The translations under genes were made by a program, and so were the position numbers. The notes beneath the pieces were generated by a model. That model worked only from the letters and a program-made list of their open reading frames with translations, did no database searches and was not told the DNA's origin. Shown here one piece after another: positions 33,579-42,978 of a stretch of DNA of 64,000 nt. This stretch comes from Amycolatopsis suaedae (GTDB lineage Bacteria; Actinomycetota; Actinomycetes; Mycobacteriales; Pseudonocardiaceae): assembly GCF_004214935.1 (NCBI RefSeq), contig NZ_SFCC01000011.1, forward strand, positions 124,001 to 188,000, written 5' to 3'. Positions within the stretch are counted from its first letter, which is position 1; the number at the start of each line of letters is the position of its first letter.

Positions 33579-35435
33579 CTAGCCGAGTGCCCTGTCCACG
33601 AAGCACCAGCGCCAGCTCTCGCCCGGTTCGTGACTGCGCATCACCGGATGGCGGCTGTCGTGGAAGTGGGCGGTGGCGTGCCTGCCCGGCGAGGAGTCGC
33701 AGCAGCCGACGTGCCCGCACTCCAGGCAGATCCGCAGATGCACCCAGGACTTCCCCTCGGCGAGGCATTCCTCGCAGCCCGCCGTGTTCGGTTCGGCGTC
33801 GGCGGGTGCCTTGCCGAGGTGTCTGCACGAACCCGCGGTGGCTGCCGGGGTGGTCAGCTCGCTGTCGCTCTCGGCGGCGTCACGTTGCAGCTGGTCCAGC
33901 GTGGACTCCTCGATGTCCAGTGTCTCCAGCACCCGGCGCAGCACGACGTCGTCCGCCCTGCCCTGGTCGCGGGCACGCAGCAGGACCTCGCGTTCGGCGG
34001 CCAGCATCTCCGTGCGCAACCGCAGGTAGGCCTCGCTCGGGGTCTCGGCCAGCTCGCTGGCCGTGCCGAGCCGTTCCCATGCCGCGTCGGTCCGCTGCCG
34101 CAGCCGGTCCCGGAGGCGGTCGATGACGTCCTCCGGGTCCTCCGGCTTGCGGATCTCGTCGAGCCGGACCATGGCCGCGTACTTCATGTCGTGCAGCAGC
34201 CCGGCCTCCTGCAGCGCGTCCTCGGCGGGGTCCGGAGCGGGCAGCCGCAGGCTTCTGACCAGCCTGGGCAGCGTCGTGCCCTGGACCAGCAGGGTGCCTG
34301 CCACGACGGTGAACGCGGCCAGCACCAGCACCGCGCGGTGCGGCGTTTCCGGTGGCAGCACGAACGCCGCCGCGAGCGTGACGACGCCCCGCATGCCCGC
34401 CCAGCCGATGACCGTCGAGTACGTCCACGGCCAGGCCCGGCCGCGCAGCAGCCTGCGCAGGCCGCCAATGGCGTACATCCACAGCAGCCGGGTCGCCACC
34501 GTCGCCAGCAGCACGGCCGTGCACACGACGACGAGCGTGCCGATGCCCAGTTCGCTGCGCCCGGCCTCGGCGAGGATGCGCGACAGCTGCAGGCCGATCA
34601 GCAGGAAGACCACGTTCTCCAGCAGGAACTGGATGGTGCGCCAGTTCAGCCTGCTGGCCAGCCTGGACGAACCGGACAGCAGCCGCGGCGCTTGGTGGCC
34701 GAGCATCAGTCCGGCGATCACCACGGCCAGCACGCCCGAGCCGTGCACGACCTCGGCGGCGATGTAGGCGACGAACGGCACCACCAGCGACAACGCGGTG
34801 TCCAGCACCGGGTCGTCCAGCCGCTTGCGGACGGCCGATGCCACGAACCCGATCAGCAGACCGGCCACGATGCCACCGCCAGCCGCCAGCAGGAAGTCGC
34901 CGCCGACCTCCCACAACGTCACCGACCCGGCGATGGCCGCTATCGCGGTGCGTAACGCGACCAGCGCGGCGGCGTCGTTGATCAGGCTCTCGCCTTCCAG
35001 GATGCGCACGATCTTGCGGGGCATGCCGACCCGGCGGGCCACCGCCGTCGCGGCGACGGCGTCCGGCGGCGCGACGACGGCACCGAGAGCCAGGCCGGCC
35101 GCGAGCGGCAAATCGGGGATCACCCACCACGTGACCAGCCCGACCGCGACCGTGGTGAACGCGACCAGGCCGACCGACAGCAGACCGATCGGACTGCGGT
35201 TGGCCTTGATGTCGATCAGCGAGGTGCGGATGGCCGTGGCGTAGAGCAGCGGTGGCAGCAGGCCGAACAGGACGACCTCGGGGGACAGCTCGTAGTGCGG
35301 CACACCGGGGATGAAGGAGAGGCCGACACCCACCACGATCAGGCACAACGGCTCCGGCCAGTCGAACCGGCGGGCGATGCCGGTCACCGCCAGTACGACA
35401 ACAACCAGCCCCGCGATCTCCGCAGCGGTCTCCAT
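33579..35435 (-). CDS. CPA1-type Na+/H+ antiporter with C-terminal UBP zinc finger
   Basis: 618 aa from ATG 35435; a GTG two codons earlier is possible. Residues 1-400 form the NhaP-like transporter, with core ALGAVVAPPDAVAATAVARRVG (the ion-coordinating region) and EGESLINDAAALVALRTAI. A cytoplasmic helical part follows (DVIDRLRDRLRQRTDAAWERL, VLETLDIEESTLDQLQRDA). The last 85 residues are a UBP-type zinc finger: CRHLGKAP, CEECLAEGKSWVHLRICLECGHVGCCDSSPGRHATAHFH. In eukaryotes this finger binds the ubiquitin C-terminus; in actinobacteria it is also fused to antiporters with unknown purpose. Confidence 0.9.
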   Translation of the reverse strand: METAAEIAGLVVVVLAVTGIARRFDWPEPLCLIVVGVGLSFIPGVPHYELSPEVVLFGLLPPLLYATAIRTSLIDIKANRSPIGLLSVGLVAFTTVAVGLVTWWVIPDLPLAAGLALGAVVAPPDAVAATAVARRVGMPRKIVRILEGESLINDAAALVALRTAIAAIAGSVTLWEVGGDFLLAAGGGIVAGLLIGFVASAVRKRLDDPVLDTALSLVVPFVAYIAAEVVHGSGVLAVVIAGLMLGHQAPRLLSGSSRLASRLNWRTIQFLLENVVFLLIGLQLSRILAEAGRSELGIGTLVVVCTAVLLATVATRLLWMYAIGGLRRLLRGRAWPWTYSTVIGWAGMRGVVTLAAAFVLPPETPHRAVLVLAAFTVVAGTLLVQGTTLPRLVRSLRLPAPDPAEDALQEAGLLHDMKYAAMVRLDEIRKPEDPEDVIDRLRDRLRQRTDAAWERLGTASELAETPSEAYLRLRTEMLAAEREVLLRARDQGRADDVVLRRVLETLDIEESTLDQLQRDAAESDSELTTPAATAGSCRHLGKAPADAEPNTAGCEECLAEGKSWVHLRICLECGHVGCCDSSPGRHATAHFHDSRHPVMRSHEPGESWRWCFVDRALG

Positions 35436-35466
35436 GCGCACATCCTGCGCCGCCTACCCCGCTACG

Positions 35467-35522
35467 CGCGAGTCCACCGCCCGGCCCCCGCGAGTCCACC
35501 ACTCGGGACCCGCGAGTTGACC
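35467..35522. repeat. Three direct repeats with exact 22-nt period
   Basis: CGCGAGTCCACC at 35467-35478 and 35489-35500, and CGCGAGTTGACC at 35511-35522. The period is exactly 22 nt, two helical turns, upstream of the antiporter gene and next to the TetR stop codon. It may be a cooperative protein-binding array or a fragment of a dispersed repeat. Confidence 0.6.
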
Positions 35523-35524
35523 GT

Positions 35525-36124
35525 TCAGCGCCGCCGCAGGCCGTCGAACGCCACCGCGCACACCGCGTCGGCCAGTGCCGTGTCCGGCTGGCCGCCGCGC
35601 GGCCGGTACCACTCGATGAGCGAGTTGACCAGGCCGAACAGCAGCCTGCTGGTCACCGCCGGGTCGACGTCCGGACGCACGTCGCCCTCGGCCGCGGCCT
35701 CGGTGACCAGGTCGGTGACGATCCGGTCGAACTCCCGCCGCCTGGCCAGCGCGGAGCGTTCCACCTTGGTGTTACCCCGCACGCGCAGCAGCAACGTGAC
35801 GAACGGCAGCCGGTCGACCAGGACCCCGACGCTTCCGCGGACCAGCCGCTCCAGCCGGTCGATGGCCCGGCCGTCGCCGGCCTGGACCTCGTCGGCCACG
35901 GCGAACAACCCGTCCAGCGCCCGGTCCACGGCGAGCCGCAGCAGTTCCTCCTTGCTGCGCACGTGGTGGTAGATGGCCGACTTCGTGATGCCCAGCTTGC
36001 GGGAGAGGTCCTCCATGCTGGTGCCGTCGTAGCCGCGCTCGTTGAACAGCTTGACGGCCACCAGCAGCAGCGACTCCTGGTCGTAGCCCGGCCTGCCACG
36101 CCGGGAGCCGGTCACCGCCGTCAT
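35525..36124 (-). CDS. TetR-family regulator of phenylacetate catabolism (PaaR-like)
   Basis: 199 aa. Helix-turn-helix: SLLLVAVKLFNERGYDGTSMEDLSRKLGITKSAIYHHVRSKEEL; ligand domain after about residue 65. Its start overlaps the paaK stop (ATGA), so it is part of the paaI-paaK operon. TetR-type PaaR proteins repress paa genes and are released by phenylacetyl-CoA. Two matching dyads, at 37833 and 38813, lie in front of the paa transcription units and are its likely operators. Confidence 0.88.
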   Translation of the reverse strand: MTAVTGSRRGRPGYDQESLLLVAVKLFNERGYDGTSMEDLSRKLGITKSAIYHHVRSKEELLRLAVDRALDGLFAVADEVQAGDGRAIDRLERLVRGSVGVLVDRLPFVTLLLRVRGNTKVERSALARRREFDRIVTDLVTEAAAEGDVRPDVDPAVTSRLLFGLVNSLIEWYRPRGGQPDTALADAVCAVAFDGLRRR

Positions 36125-37404
36125 CGCCCCTCCCGCTGGTCGATCACTCTGCGCAGCTTTCCCATCGAGCGTTCCAGCGTGTCCGGGTCGACGACGTCGA
36201 CGGACACGCTCACCCCCACGGTGTCCTTCACCTCGGCGATCACCTCGGCCGCCGCCGGGCCACGCCGGTCGGCGGGGGTGTCGTGCCGGGCCTCGACGCG
36301 CACGGTCAGGCTGTCCATCCGGCCCTGCGTGGACAGCAGCAGCTGGAAGTGCGGCGCCAGCCCCGGTGTGCGCAGCACGATCTCCTCGATCTGCGTGGGG
36401 AAGACGTTGACGCCACGCAGGATGATCAGGTCGTCGGTGCGGCCGGTGACCTTCTCCATGCGGCGGAACGCCGGTCGCGCGGTGCCGGGCAGCAGGCGGG
36501 TCAGGTCACGGGTGCGGTAGCGGATGACCGGCATGGCCTGTTTGGTCAGCGAGGTGAACACCAGCTCGCCGCGCTCGCCTGGCGCCAGCACGGTCTCCTC
36601 GACCGGGTCGATGACCTCCGGGTAGAAGTGGTCCTCCCAGACGTGCAGGCCGTCCTTGGTCTCGGCGCACTCCTGGGCGACGCCGGGACCCATCACCTCG
36701 GAGAGGCCGTAGATGTCGACGGCATCGATGTCCGCCCGCTCCTCGATCTCGGCCCGCATCTGCTCGGTCCACGGCTCGGCGCCGAAGATGCCAACCCGCA
36801 GCGCGGTCTTGCGTGGGTCGACCCCCTGCCTCTCGAACTCGTCGAGCAGGGTCAGGAAGTAGGTCGGCGTGACCATGATGACCTCGGGCTCGAAGTCGAC
36901 GATCAGCTGCACCTGCCGGGCGGTCATGCCGCCGGAGGCCGGGATGACCGTGCAGCCGAGCTTCTCGGCGCCGTAGTGCGCGCCGAGTCCGCCGGTGAAC
37001 AGGCCGTAGCCGTACGCCACGTGTACCCGATGGCCCGGTCGTCCACCCGCGGCGCGAATGGACCGGGCCATGACCGTCGCCCAGTTGTCGATGTCCCGTT
37101 CGGTGTAGCCGACGACCGTCGGTTTGCCGGTCGTGCCGCTGGAGGCGTGGACGCGGCGCAGGTCCGCGCGCGGGACGGCGAACATGCCGAACGGGTAGTT
37201 GTCGCGCAGGTCGGCCTTCGTGGTGTACGGGAACTTCGCCAGGTCCTCCAGGCTGCGGCAGTCCTCCGGTTTGACGCCCGCCTCGTCGAACTTCCTGGTG
37301 TAGCAGGGAACGTTCTCGTAGGCGTGCTTGAGCGTCCACTGCAGACGTTCGAGTTGGACGGTGCGCAGCTCGTCGGGGCTGAGGTTCTCGGCGGGATCGG
37401 TCAC
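36121..37404 (-). CDS. paaK: Phenylacetate-CoA ligase
   Basis: 427 aa from GTG 37404 (GTGA overlap with paaI). Adenylate-forming signature HASSGTTGKPTVVGYT near residue 95, then SGGMTARQVQLI, DIYGLSEVMGPGVAQEC and GRTDDLIILRGVNVFPTQIE, and a C-terminal domain with the catalytic Lys region (ERSMGKLRRV). It activates phenylacetate to phenylacetyl-CoA with ATP, the entry step of the aerobic CoA pathway. Confidence 0.96.
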   Translation of the reverse strand: MTDPAENLSPDELRTVQLERLQWTLKHAYENVPCYTRKFDEAGVKPEDCRSLEDLAKFPYTTKADLRDNYPFGMFAVPRADLRRVHASSGTTGKPTVVGYTERDIDNWATVMARSIRAAGGRPGHRVHVAYGYGLFTGGLGAHYGAEKLGCTVIPASGGMTARQVQLIVDFEPEVIMVTPTYFLTLLDEFERQGVDPRKTALRVGIFGAEPWTEQMRAEIEERADIDAVDIYGLSEVMGPGVAQECAETKDGLHVWEDHFYPEVIDPVEETVLAPGERGELVFTSLTKQAMPVIRYRTRDLTRLLPGTARPAFRRMEKVTGRTDDLIILRGVNVFPTQIEEIVLRTPGLAPHFQLLLSTQGRMDSLTVRVEARHDTPADRRGPAAAEVIAEVKDTVGVSVSVDVVDPDTLERSMGKLRRVIDQREGR

Positions 37405-37817
37405 GACGGGTCCTTGGGCGGGGAGATGGTGCGGCTGCGGCCGCGGAACTCGGCCACGACCTCCCGGTGCCCGGGGGTGTCCCGGTACACGGTGACGTCG
37501 TAGATCCCGTTGCGCCCGTAGCGGGTGCGCTCGTGCGCGACGGCGGTCAGCTCGTCCCCGAGACGGGCCGAGGTGACGAACGTGATGTCGGCTCCGGCCG
37601 CGACGGTGACCGGGCCGTGGCTGTTGCACGCGCAGGCGAACGTGGTGTCGGCGAGCAGGAACAGGTACCCGCCGTGAGCGATCTCGTGGCCGTTCACCAT
37701 CGCGGCGGTGATTTTCATCCGAACGGTGGCCATGCCGTCGCCGGCTTCGACGAGTTCCATCCCGAGCGCGCGTGACGCCTCGTCGGCCTCGAACATCCTG
37801 TGTGCTGCTGTCGTCAC
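37401..37817 (-). CDS. paaI: Hydroxyphenylacetyl-CoA thioesterase
   Basis: 138 aa hotdog-fold thioesterase: LVEAGDGMATVRMKITAAMVNGHEIAHGGYLFLLADTTFACACNSHG carries the NGHxIxHGGxxxxLxD signature with the catalytic Asp. PaaI rescues CoA from dead-end intermediates of the paa pathway. First gene of the leftward paaI-paaK-tetR operon, divergent from paaH across a 77-nt gap containing a TetR-like dyad. GTG start, with an alternative ATG 7 codons in. Confidence 0.92.
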   Translation of the reverse strand: MTTAAHRMFEADEASRALGMELVEAGDGMATVRMKITAAMVNGHEIAHGGYLFLLADTTFACACNSHGPVTVAAGADITFVTSARLGDELTAVAHERTRYGRNGIYDVTVYRDTPGHREVVAEFRGRSRTISPPKDPS

Positions 37818-37832
37818 GTGCTCAGCCCTTGC

Positions 37833-37858
37833 TTACTGACCGAATGGACGGTTAATAA
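37833..37858. promoter_or_regulatory. PaaR-like operator between paaI and paaH
   Basis: TTACTGACCG (37833-37842), six bases, CGGTTAATAA (37849-37858). The half-sites are imperfect complements and closely match those at 38813-38834 upstream of paaZ. Its position in the divergent promoter region fits repression of both directions by the TetR protein encoded at 35525. Confidence 0.65.
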
Positions 37859-37894
37859 TGTGAGCCGGTTCAGTTCGGTGTCAAGGGAGACGAC

Positions 37895-38746
37895 GTGGCG
37901 GACGCGCGGCGGGTCGGAGTGGTCGGCGGCGGCAGGATGGGTGCGGGCATCGCCCAGGTACTCGCCATGGCCGGCGCCGAGGTGACGGTGGTGGAGAGCG
38001 ACGCGGGCGCGGCCGAGGCCGCCAGGGAGCGGGTGCTGGCCGGACTGCGTGGCGCGCAGGAGCGAGGCAAGCTCGCCGAGCCGCTGGATTCGGTCGCCGA
38101 ACGGGTCATCGTGCGCACCAGTGTCGGCGAGTTGCCCGCTGACGCGGAGCTGGTCGTCGAGGCGGTGCCCGAGGTGGCGGCGCTCAAGGTCGACGTGCTC
38201 ACCGCCGCCGAGCGGGCCGTCGGCGACCAGGCCGTGCTGGCGACGAACACCAGCTCGCTGTCGGTCGGCGAGCTGGCCGCTGCGCTGCGACGCCCGGAGC
38301 GGTTCATCGGGATGCACTTCTTCAACCCGGTCCCGGCGTCGAAGCTGGTCGAGGTGGTGCTCGCCGGGCAGACGTCGGACGAGACGCGCGACCGGGTGCT
38401 GGCCTGGGTGTCCGAGCTGGGCAAGAGCGAGGTCGTCGTGCGGGACTCGCCGGGCTTCGCCACCAGCAGGCTGGGTGTGCTGCTCGGCCTGGAGGCCATT
38501 CGCATGCTGGAGGAGGGCGTCGCCGACGCCGAGTCCATCGACCGGGCCATGGAGCTGGGCTACCGCCACCCGATGGGCCCGCTGGGCTCGACCGACCTGG
38601 TCGGCCTCGACGTCCGGCTCGCCATCGCCGAGTACCTGGCGAGCACGCTCGGCGACCGGTTCGCCCCGCCCCAGCTGCTCCGCGACAAGGTGGCCCGCGG
38701 CGAGCTGGGCCGCAAGACCGGCCAGGGCTTCCACACCTGGGCCTGA
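37895..38746 (+). CDS. paaH: 3-hydroxyacyl-CoA dehydrogenase (PaaH / 3-hydroxybutyryl-CoA type)
   Basis: 283 aa, GTG start. NAD-binding GVVGGGRMGAGIAQVLAMAGAEVTVVESD, catalytic region NTSSLSVGELAAALRRPERFIGMHFFNPVPASKLVEVV with the active His, and C-terminal DLVGLDVRLAIAEYLASTLGDRFAPPQLL. It oxidises 3-hydroxyadipyl-CoA in paa catabolism; the short one-domain form also fits 3-hydroxybutyryl-CoA dehydrogenase. The context favours PaaH. Confidence 0.88.
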   Translation: MADARRVGVVGGGRMGAGIAQVLAMAGAEVTVVESDAGAAEAARERVLAGLRGAQERGKLAEPLDSVAERVIVRTSVGELPADAELVVEAVPEVAALKVDVLTAAERAVGDQAVLATNTSSLSVGELAAALRRPERFIGMHFFNPVPASKLVEVVLAGQTSDETRDRVLAWVSELGKSEVVVRDSPGFATSRLGVLLGLEAIRMLEEGVADAESIDRAMELGYRHPMGPLGSTDLVGLDVRLAIAEYLASTLGDRFAPPQLLRDKVARGELGRKTGQGFHTWA

Positions 38747-38774
38747 GGCGTCTTTAGCCCGCTAAAGACGCCTC
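38745..38774. terminator. Hairpin with CTTTAGC-CC-GCTAAAG core after paaH
   Basis: GAGGCGTCTTTAGC (38745-38758) and GCTAAAGACGCCTC (38761-38774) form a perfect 14-bp stem with a 2-nt loop, starting in the paaH stop codon. It is a rightward terminator separating paaH from the paaZ operon, and carries the same core as 16483-16514 and 13436-13451. Confidence 0.85.
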
Positions 38775-38812
38775 GGTGGGTTCCGATCGGGGCCGCCGCG
38801 AGGTATCGTGAC

Positions 38813-38834
38813 TTACTGAACGTACGGTTGGTAA
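38813..38834. promoter_or_regulatory. PaaR-like operator upstream of paaZ
   Basis: TTACTGAACG-TA-CGGTTGGTAA is a 22-bp imperfect dyad sharing TTACTGA-CG and CGGTT--TAA with the paaI-paaH site. It lies 30-51 nt before the paaZ start, where a repressor would block transcription. Confidence 0.65.
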
Positions 38835-38863
38835 TTCGGCCCGGGCACAGGAGGACCGCCTCG

Positions 38864-40894
38864 ATGCAACCCCTGCGTAGCTACGTTTCCGGCAGCTGGC
38901 ACACCCCCGACGACGAGGGCGTACCACTGCACGACGCGGTCACCGGTGAGGAGATCGCCAGGGTCTCCGCGACCGGCGTCGACCGGGCCGCCGCGCTCGA
39001 CCACGGCCGCCGCGTCGGCGGGCCCGCCCTGCGCGAGCTGACGTTCCACCAGCGCGCCGCCCTGCTCAAGCAGCTCGGTCTGCACCTGCGTGAACACCGC
39101 GACGAGCTGTACGCGCTGTCCGCGAAGACCGGCGCCACCCTCGGCGACTCGAAGTTCGACGTCGACGGCGGCATGGGCGTGCTGCTCGGGTACGCCAGCA
39201 AGGCCAAGCGCGAGCTGCCCAACGACACCGTCTACGTCGACGGCCCGGTCGAGCCGCTGTCCAGGGGCGGCACGTTCGTCGGCCAGCACATCGCCACCCC
39301 GCTGCGTGGCGTGGCGGTGCAGATCAACGCGTTCAACTTCCCGGTGTGGGGGCCGCTGGAGAAGTTCGCCCCGGCGTTCATCGCCGGTGTGCCGAGCCTG
39401 GTCAAGCCGGCCAGTCAGACCGCGTACCTGACCGCGCGGCTGGTCGAGCTGATCGTCGAGTCGGGCATCCTGCCGGAGGGCTCGATCCAGTTCCTCGCGG
39501 GCGGCGCGGGTGACCTGCTCGACCACGTCACGCCGCAGGACCTGGTGTCGTTCACCGGCTCCGCATCCACCGCGCAGCAGCTGCGCGCGCACCCGGCCGT
39601 GGTCCGGCACGCGGTCCGGTTCAACGCCGAGGCCGACTCGCTGAACCTGTCCGTACTCGGCCCGGACGCCACGGCCGGCACGCCCGAGTTCGACCTGTTC
39701 GTCCAGCAGCTGGTCACCGAGATGACCGTCAAGGCAGGCCAGAAGTGCACGGCCATCCGGCGCGCGTTCGTCCCGGCGGGCCGCGTCGACGAGGTCGCCG
39801 AGGCCGTCGGCGCCCGCCTGGCCAAGGTCACCGTCGGAAACCCCGCCAGCGAGTCCGTCCGGATGGGCGCGCTGGCCAGCCTGGAGCAGCGCGAGGAGGT
39901 CCGCCGCTCGCTGAAGGCCCTGCTCGCGGCCGGCAGCATCGTGTTCGGTGACCCGGAGCGGGTCGAGGTCGTCGACGCCGACGCCGAGCGCGGCGCGTTC
40001 ATCTCGCCGGTGCTGCTGAAGGGCGACGCCGACCGCGCCGAGCCGCACGAGGTCGAGGCGTTCGGGCCGGTCAGCACGCTGATGGCGTACGAGAGCACCG
40101 ACCACCTGATCGACCTGGCCGCCCGCGGCCAGGGCAGCCTCGCCGGGTCCGTGGTCACCGCCGACCCGGCTTTCGCCCGCGAAGTCGTGCTCGGCGCCGC
40201 GCCGTGGCACGGCAGGCTGCTGGTGCTGGACTCGACGAACGCCAAGGAGTCCACCGGGCACGGTTCGCCGTTGCCCGCGCTGGTGCACGGCGGCCCCGGC
40301 CGCGCGGGCGGCGGCGAGGAGATGGGCGGCATGCGTGGCGTCCTGCACCACATGCAGCGCACGGCGGTACAGGGCAGCCCGAACGTCCTCGGCGCGGTCA
40401 CCGGCCGCTGGGTCACCGGCGCCGACCGCGGTGCCGACTCGACGCACCCGTTCCGCAAGTCGCTGGCCGAACTGCGGATCGGTGACACGGTGACCGCGGG
40501 GCCGCGGCAGGTCAGCCTCGCCGACGTCGAGCACTTCGCCGAGTTCACCGGCGACACGTTCTACGCCCACATGGACGAGGAGGCCGCGGCCGCCAACCCG
40601 TTCTTCGGTGGCCGGGTGGCGCACGGTTACCTGATCGTGTCGTTCGCCGCCGGCCTGTTCGTCTCGCCCGAACCGGGCCCGGTGCTGGCCAACTACGGCC
40701 TGGAGAACCTGCGGTTCCTCACGCCGGTGTTCCCCGGCGACGAGCTGACCGTCACGCTCACCGCCAAGCAGATCACCCCACGCATCGACCAGGAGTACGG
40801 CGAGGTCCGCTGGGACGCGGTGGTGACCAAGCAGGACGACACCGCCGTCGCCACCTACGACGTACTCACCCTGGTGGCCAAGGAGCAGCCATGA
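38864..40894 (+). CDS. paaZ: Bifunctional oxepin-CoA hydrolase / 3-oxo-5,6-dehydrosuberyl-CoA semialdehyde dehydrogenase
   Basis: 676 aa from ATG 38864 (AGGAGG upstream). Residues 1-520 are an aldehyde dehydrogenase: [36 protein letters not shown], and the catalytic Cys region [16 protein letters not shown]. Residues 540-676 are a MaoC hotdog hydratase: [42 protein letters not shown], with the Asp/His pair. It opens the oxepin-CoA ring and oxidises the aldehyde. First gene of paaZABCDE; its stop overlaps paaA (ATGA). Confidence 0.96.
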   Translation: MQPLRSYVSGSWHTPDDEGVPLHDAVTGEEIARVSATGVDRAAALDHGRRVGGPALRELTFHQRAALLKQLGLHLREHRDELYALSAKTGATLGDSKFDVDGGMGVLLGYASKAKRELPNDTVYVDGPVEPLSRGGTFVGQHIATPLRGVAVQINAFNFPVWGPLEKFAPAFIAGVPSLVKPASQTAYLTARLVELIVESGILPEGSIQFLAGGAGDLLDHVTPQDLVSFTGSASTAQQLRAHPAVVRHAVRFNAEADSLNLSVLGPDATAGTPEFDLFVQQLVTEMTVKAGQKCTAIRRAFVPAGRVDEVAEAVGARLAKVTVGNPASESVRMGALASLEQREEVRRSLKALLAAGSIVFGDPERVEVVDADAERGAFISPVLLKGDADRAEPHEVEAFGPVSTLMAYESTDHLIDLAARGQGSLAGSVVTADPAFAREVVLGAAPWHGRLLVLDSTNAKESTGHGSPLPALVHGGPGRAGGGEEMGGMRGVLHHMQRTAVQGSPNVLGAVTGRWVTGADRGADSTHPFRKSLAELRIGDTVTAGPRQVSLADVEHFAEFTGDTFYAHMDEEAAAANPFFGGRVAHGYLIVSFAAGLFVSPEPGPVLANYGLENLRFLTPVFPGDELTVTLTAKQITPRIDQEYGEVRWDAVVTKQDDTAVATYDVLTLVAKEQP

Positions 40895-41835
40895 CCGGCA
40901 CACTGTCCGAAGAGGACCTGGAGACCCACTTCGAGCGGACAATCGCGCGCGACCAGCGGATCGAGCCGAGGGACTGGGTACCCGAGGGCTACCGCAAGAC
41001 GATGGTCCGTCAGATCGCGCAGCACGCGCACTCGGAGATCATCGGCATGCAGCCGGAGGGCGCCTGGATCACCCGCGCGCCCTCGTTGCGGCGCAAGGCG
41101 ATCCTGCTGGCGAAGGTGCAGGACGAGGCCGGGCACGGGCTGTACCTGTACTCCGCGGCCGAGACGCTGGGTGCCGACCGGGCCGACCTGACCCAGAAGC
41201 TCATCGACGGCAAGCAGAAGTACTCGTCGATCTTCAACTACCCGACGTTGAGCTTCGCCGACGTCGGCGTCATCGGCTGGCTGGTCGACGGCGCGGCGAT
41301 CTGCAACCAGGTTCCGTTGTGCCGCAGCAGTTTCGGTCCGTACGCGCGGGCGATGATCCGGATCTGCAAGGAGGAGTCGTTCCACCAGCGGCAGGGCTAC
41401 GAGCTGCTGATGACGATGATGCGGGGCACGCCGGCGCAGCGCGAGATGGTCCAGGACGCGGTGAACCGCTGGTGGTGGCCGTCGCTGATGATGTTCGGTC
41501 CGCCCGACCACGACTCGCCGAACACCGAGCGGTCGATGGCGTGGAAGATCAAGCGGCACACCAACGACGAGCTGCGGCAGCGGTTCGTCGACATGAGCGT
41601 GCCGCAGGCCGAGGCACTCGGCGTCACGCTGCCCGATCCCGACCTGAAGTGGAACGCCGACCGCGGGCACTACGACTTCGGCGAGATCGACTGGTCCGAA
41701 CTCAAGCGCGTGATCAGCGGTGACGGCCCGTGCAACGCCGAGCGGGTGGAACGGCGGCGCAAGGCACACGAGGACGGCGCCTGGGTGCGCGAGGCCGCGG
41801 CGGCGTACGCGGCGAAGCGGAGGGAATCGGCATGA
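40891..41835 (+). CDS. paaA: Phenylacetyl-CoA 1,2-epoxidase catalytic subunit
   Basis: 314 aa. Diiron carboxylate oxygenase: [21 protein letters not shown] gives one E-x2-H and [19 protein letters not shown] the second E-x2-H. With PaaC it forms the catalytic core that epoxidises the aromatic ring of phenylacetyl-CoA using O2. ATGA overlaps on both sides (paaZ and paaB). Confidence 0.97.
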   Translation: MTGTLSEEDLETHFERTIARDQRIEPRDWVPEGYRKTMVRQIAQHAHSEIIGMQPEGAWITRAPSLRRKAILLAKVQDEAGHGLYLYSAAETLGADRADLTQKLIDGKQKYSSIFNYPTLSFADVGVIGWLVDGAAICNQVPLCRSSFGPYARAMIRICKEESFHQRQGYELLMTMMRGTPAQREMVQDAVNRWWWPSLMMFGPPDHDSPNTERSMAWKIKRHTNDELRQRFVDMSVPQAEALGVTLPDPDLKWNADRGHYDFGEIDWSELKRVISGDGPCNAERVERRRKAHEDGAWVREAAAAYAAKRRESA

Positions 41836-42116
41836 AGCACGACTGGCCGCTGTACGAGGTTTTCGTGCGCAGCAAGCGCGGGCTGAACCACGTGCACGTG
41901 GGTTCGCTGCACGCCGCGGACGACGAGATGGCGGTGCGGCACGCACGCGACCTGTACACCCGCCGCAACGAGGGCGTCAGCATCTGGGTGGTCCGGTCAT
42001 CCGACATCACCGCGTCGAGCCCGGACGAGAAGGACCCGTTCTTCGCGCCCAGCGCCGACAAGGTGTACCGCCACCCGACGTTCTACGACATTCCCGACAA
42101 CGTCCCCCACATGTGA
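41832..42116 (+). CDS. paaB: Phenylacetyl-CoA epoxidase subunit PaaB
   Basis: 94 aa: [52 protein letters not shown], and [20 protein letters not shown]. Matches the small non-catalytic PaaB that bridges PaaAC heterodimers. Start overlaps the paaA stop as ATGA. Confidence 0.96.
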   Translation: MKHDWPLYEVFVRSKRGLNHVHVGSLHAADDEMAVRHARDLYTRRNEGVSIWVVRSSDITASSPDEKDPFFAPSADKVYRHPTFYDIPDNVPHM

Positions 42117-42123
42117 GCCGGTG

Positions 42124-42978
42124 ATGTTCGACAACGCCTACGAGGCCATCACCGAAGCCGCCGACGACGCCCGCTGGGCGTTCGGGACCGGCTTCGAGGA
42201 CCCGCTCGCGGGTATCGACACCACCGTTCCGTCCGATGTGGACGCCGCGGCACTGGCGGAGTACTGCCTGATGCTCGGCGACGACGCGCTGATCATGTCC
42301 CAGCGGCTGCAGCAGTGGTGCACGAACGCGCCGGAGCTGGAGGACGAGGTCGCGCTGGCCAACATCGCACTGGACCTGCTCGGCCAGGCGCGGCTGTTGC
42401 TGGCCAGGGCGGGCAAGGCCGACGGCAGCGACCGCGGCGAGGACGAGCTGGCGTTCTTCCGCGACCCGGCGGAGTTCCGCAACGTCCGGCTGGTCGAGAT
42501 CCCCAATGGGGACTTCGCTGTCTCGGTGGCCAGACTTCTGGTCTTCGCCACCTGGCGGCTGGCGTTGTTCCAACGGCTGGAGTCCACCGTGGACCCGGTG
42601 CTGGCGGCGATCGCGGCCAAGGGCGTCAAGGAGCTGACCTACCACCGCGACTACGCCGCCCAGTGGGTGGTGCGTCTGGGTGCCGGGACGGAGCTGTCGC
42701 ACGAGCGGATGCGGGCCGGGCTGTCGACGGTGTGGCCCTACGTCGGCGAGTTGTTCGCGCGGCACCCCGCGGAGTCTGGGATCCAAGACACCGCCACGGT
42801 GCGCGACGAGTTTGACGCCGTGCTCGCCCAGGTGCTCGCCGCGGCGACGCTGCCGGATCCCGGTCCGGCAGGCCCGGCGGTGCTGCTGGGGCGAACCGGC
42901 GACCACACCGAGGATCTGCTGAGTCTGGTATCCGAGATGCAGAGTGTGGCGCGGGCGCACCCGGAGGCGACATGGTGA
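42124..42978 (+). CDS. paaC: Phenylacetyl-CoA epoxidase structural subunit PaaC
   Basis: 284 aa from ATG 42124; a GTG one codon earlier is possible. Ferritin-like helices: LAEYCLMLGDDALIMSQRLQQWCTNAPELEDEVALANIALDLLGQARLLL, ELTYHRDYAAQWVVRLGAGTELSHERM. PaaC pairs with PaaA, stabilises it and binds substrate, but lacks the diiron site. The 3' half holds three copies of the GTCT-N8-AGAC palindrome or variants (42520, 42774, 42923). Overlaps paaD by 7 nt. Confidence 0.95.
   Translation: MFDNAYEAITEAADDARWAFGTGFEDPLAGIDTTVPSDVDAAALAEYCLMLGDDALIMSQRLQQWCTNAPELEDEVALANIALDLLGQARLLLARAGKADGSDRGEDELAFFRDPAEFRNVRLVEIPNGDFAVSVARLLVFATWRLALFQRLESTVDPVLAAIAAKGVKELTYHRDYAAQWVVRLGAGTELSHERMRAGLSTVWPYVGELFARHPAESGIQDTATVRDEFDAVLAQVLAAATLPDPGPAGPAVLLGRTGDHTEDLLSLVSEMQSVARAHPEATW

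Noticed and set aside
35467-35522. CRISPR array
   Set aside because: Only three 12-nt units with 10-nt gaps and no cas genes. The units are too short and the spacing too regular for repeat-spacer structure.
38813-40942. A 709-codon minus-strand open frame opposite paaZ
   Set aside because: It is a GC-driven antisense frame. The plus-strand PaaZ has both catalytic domains and operon context.
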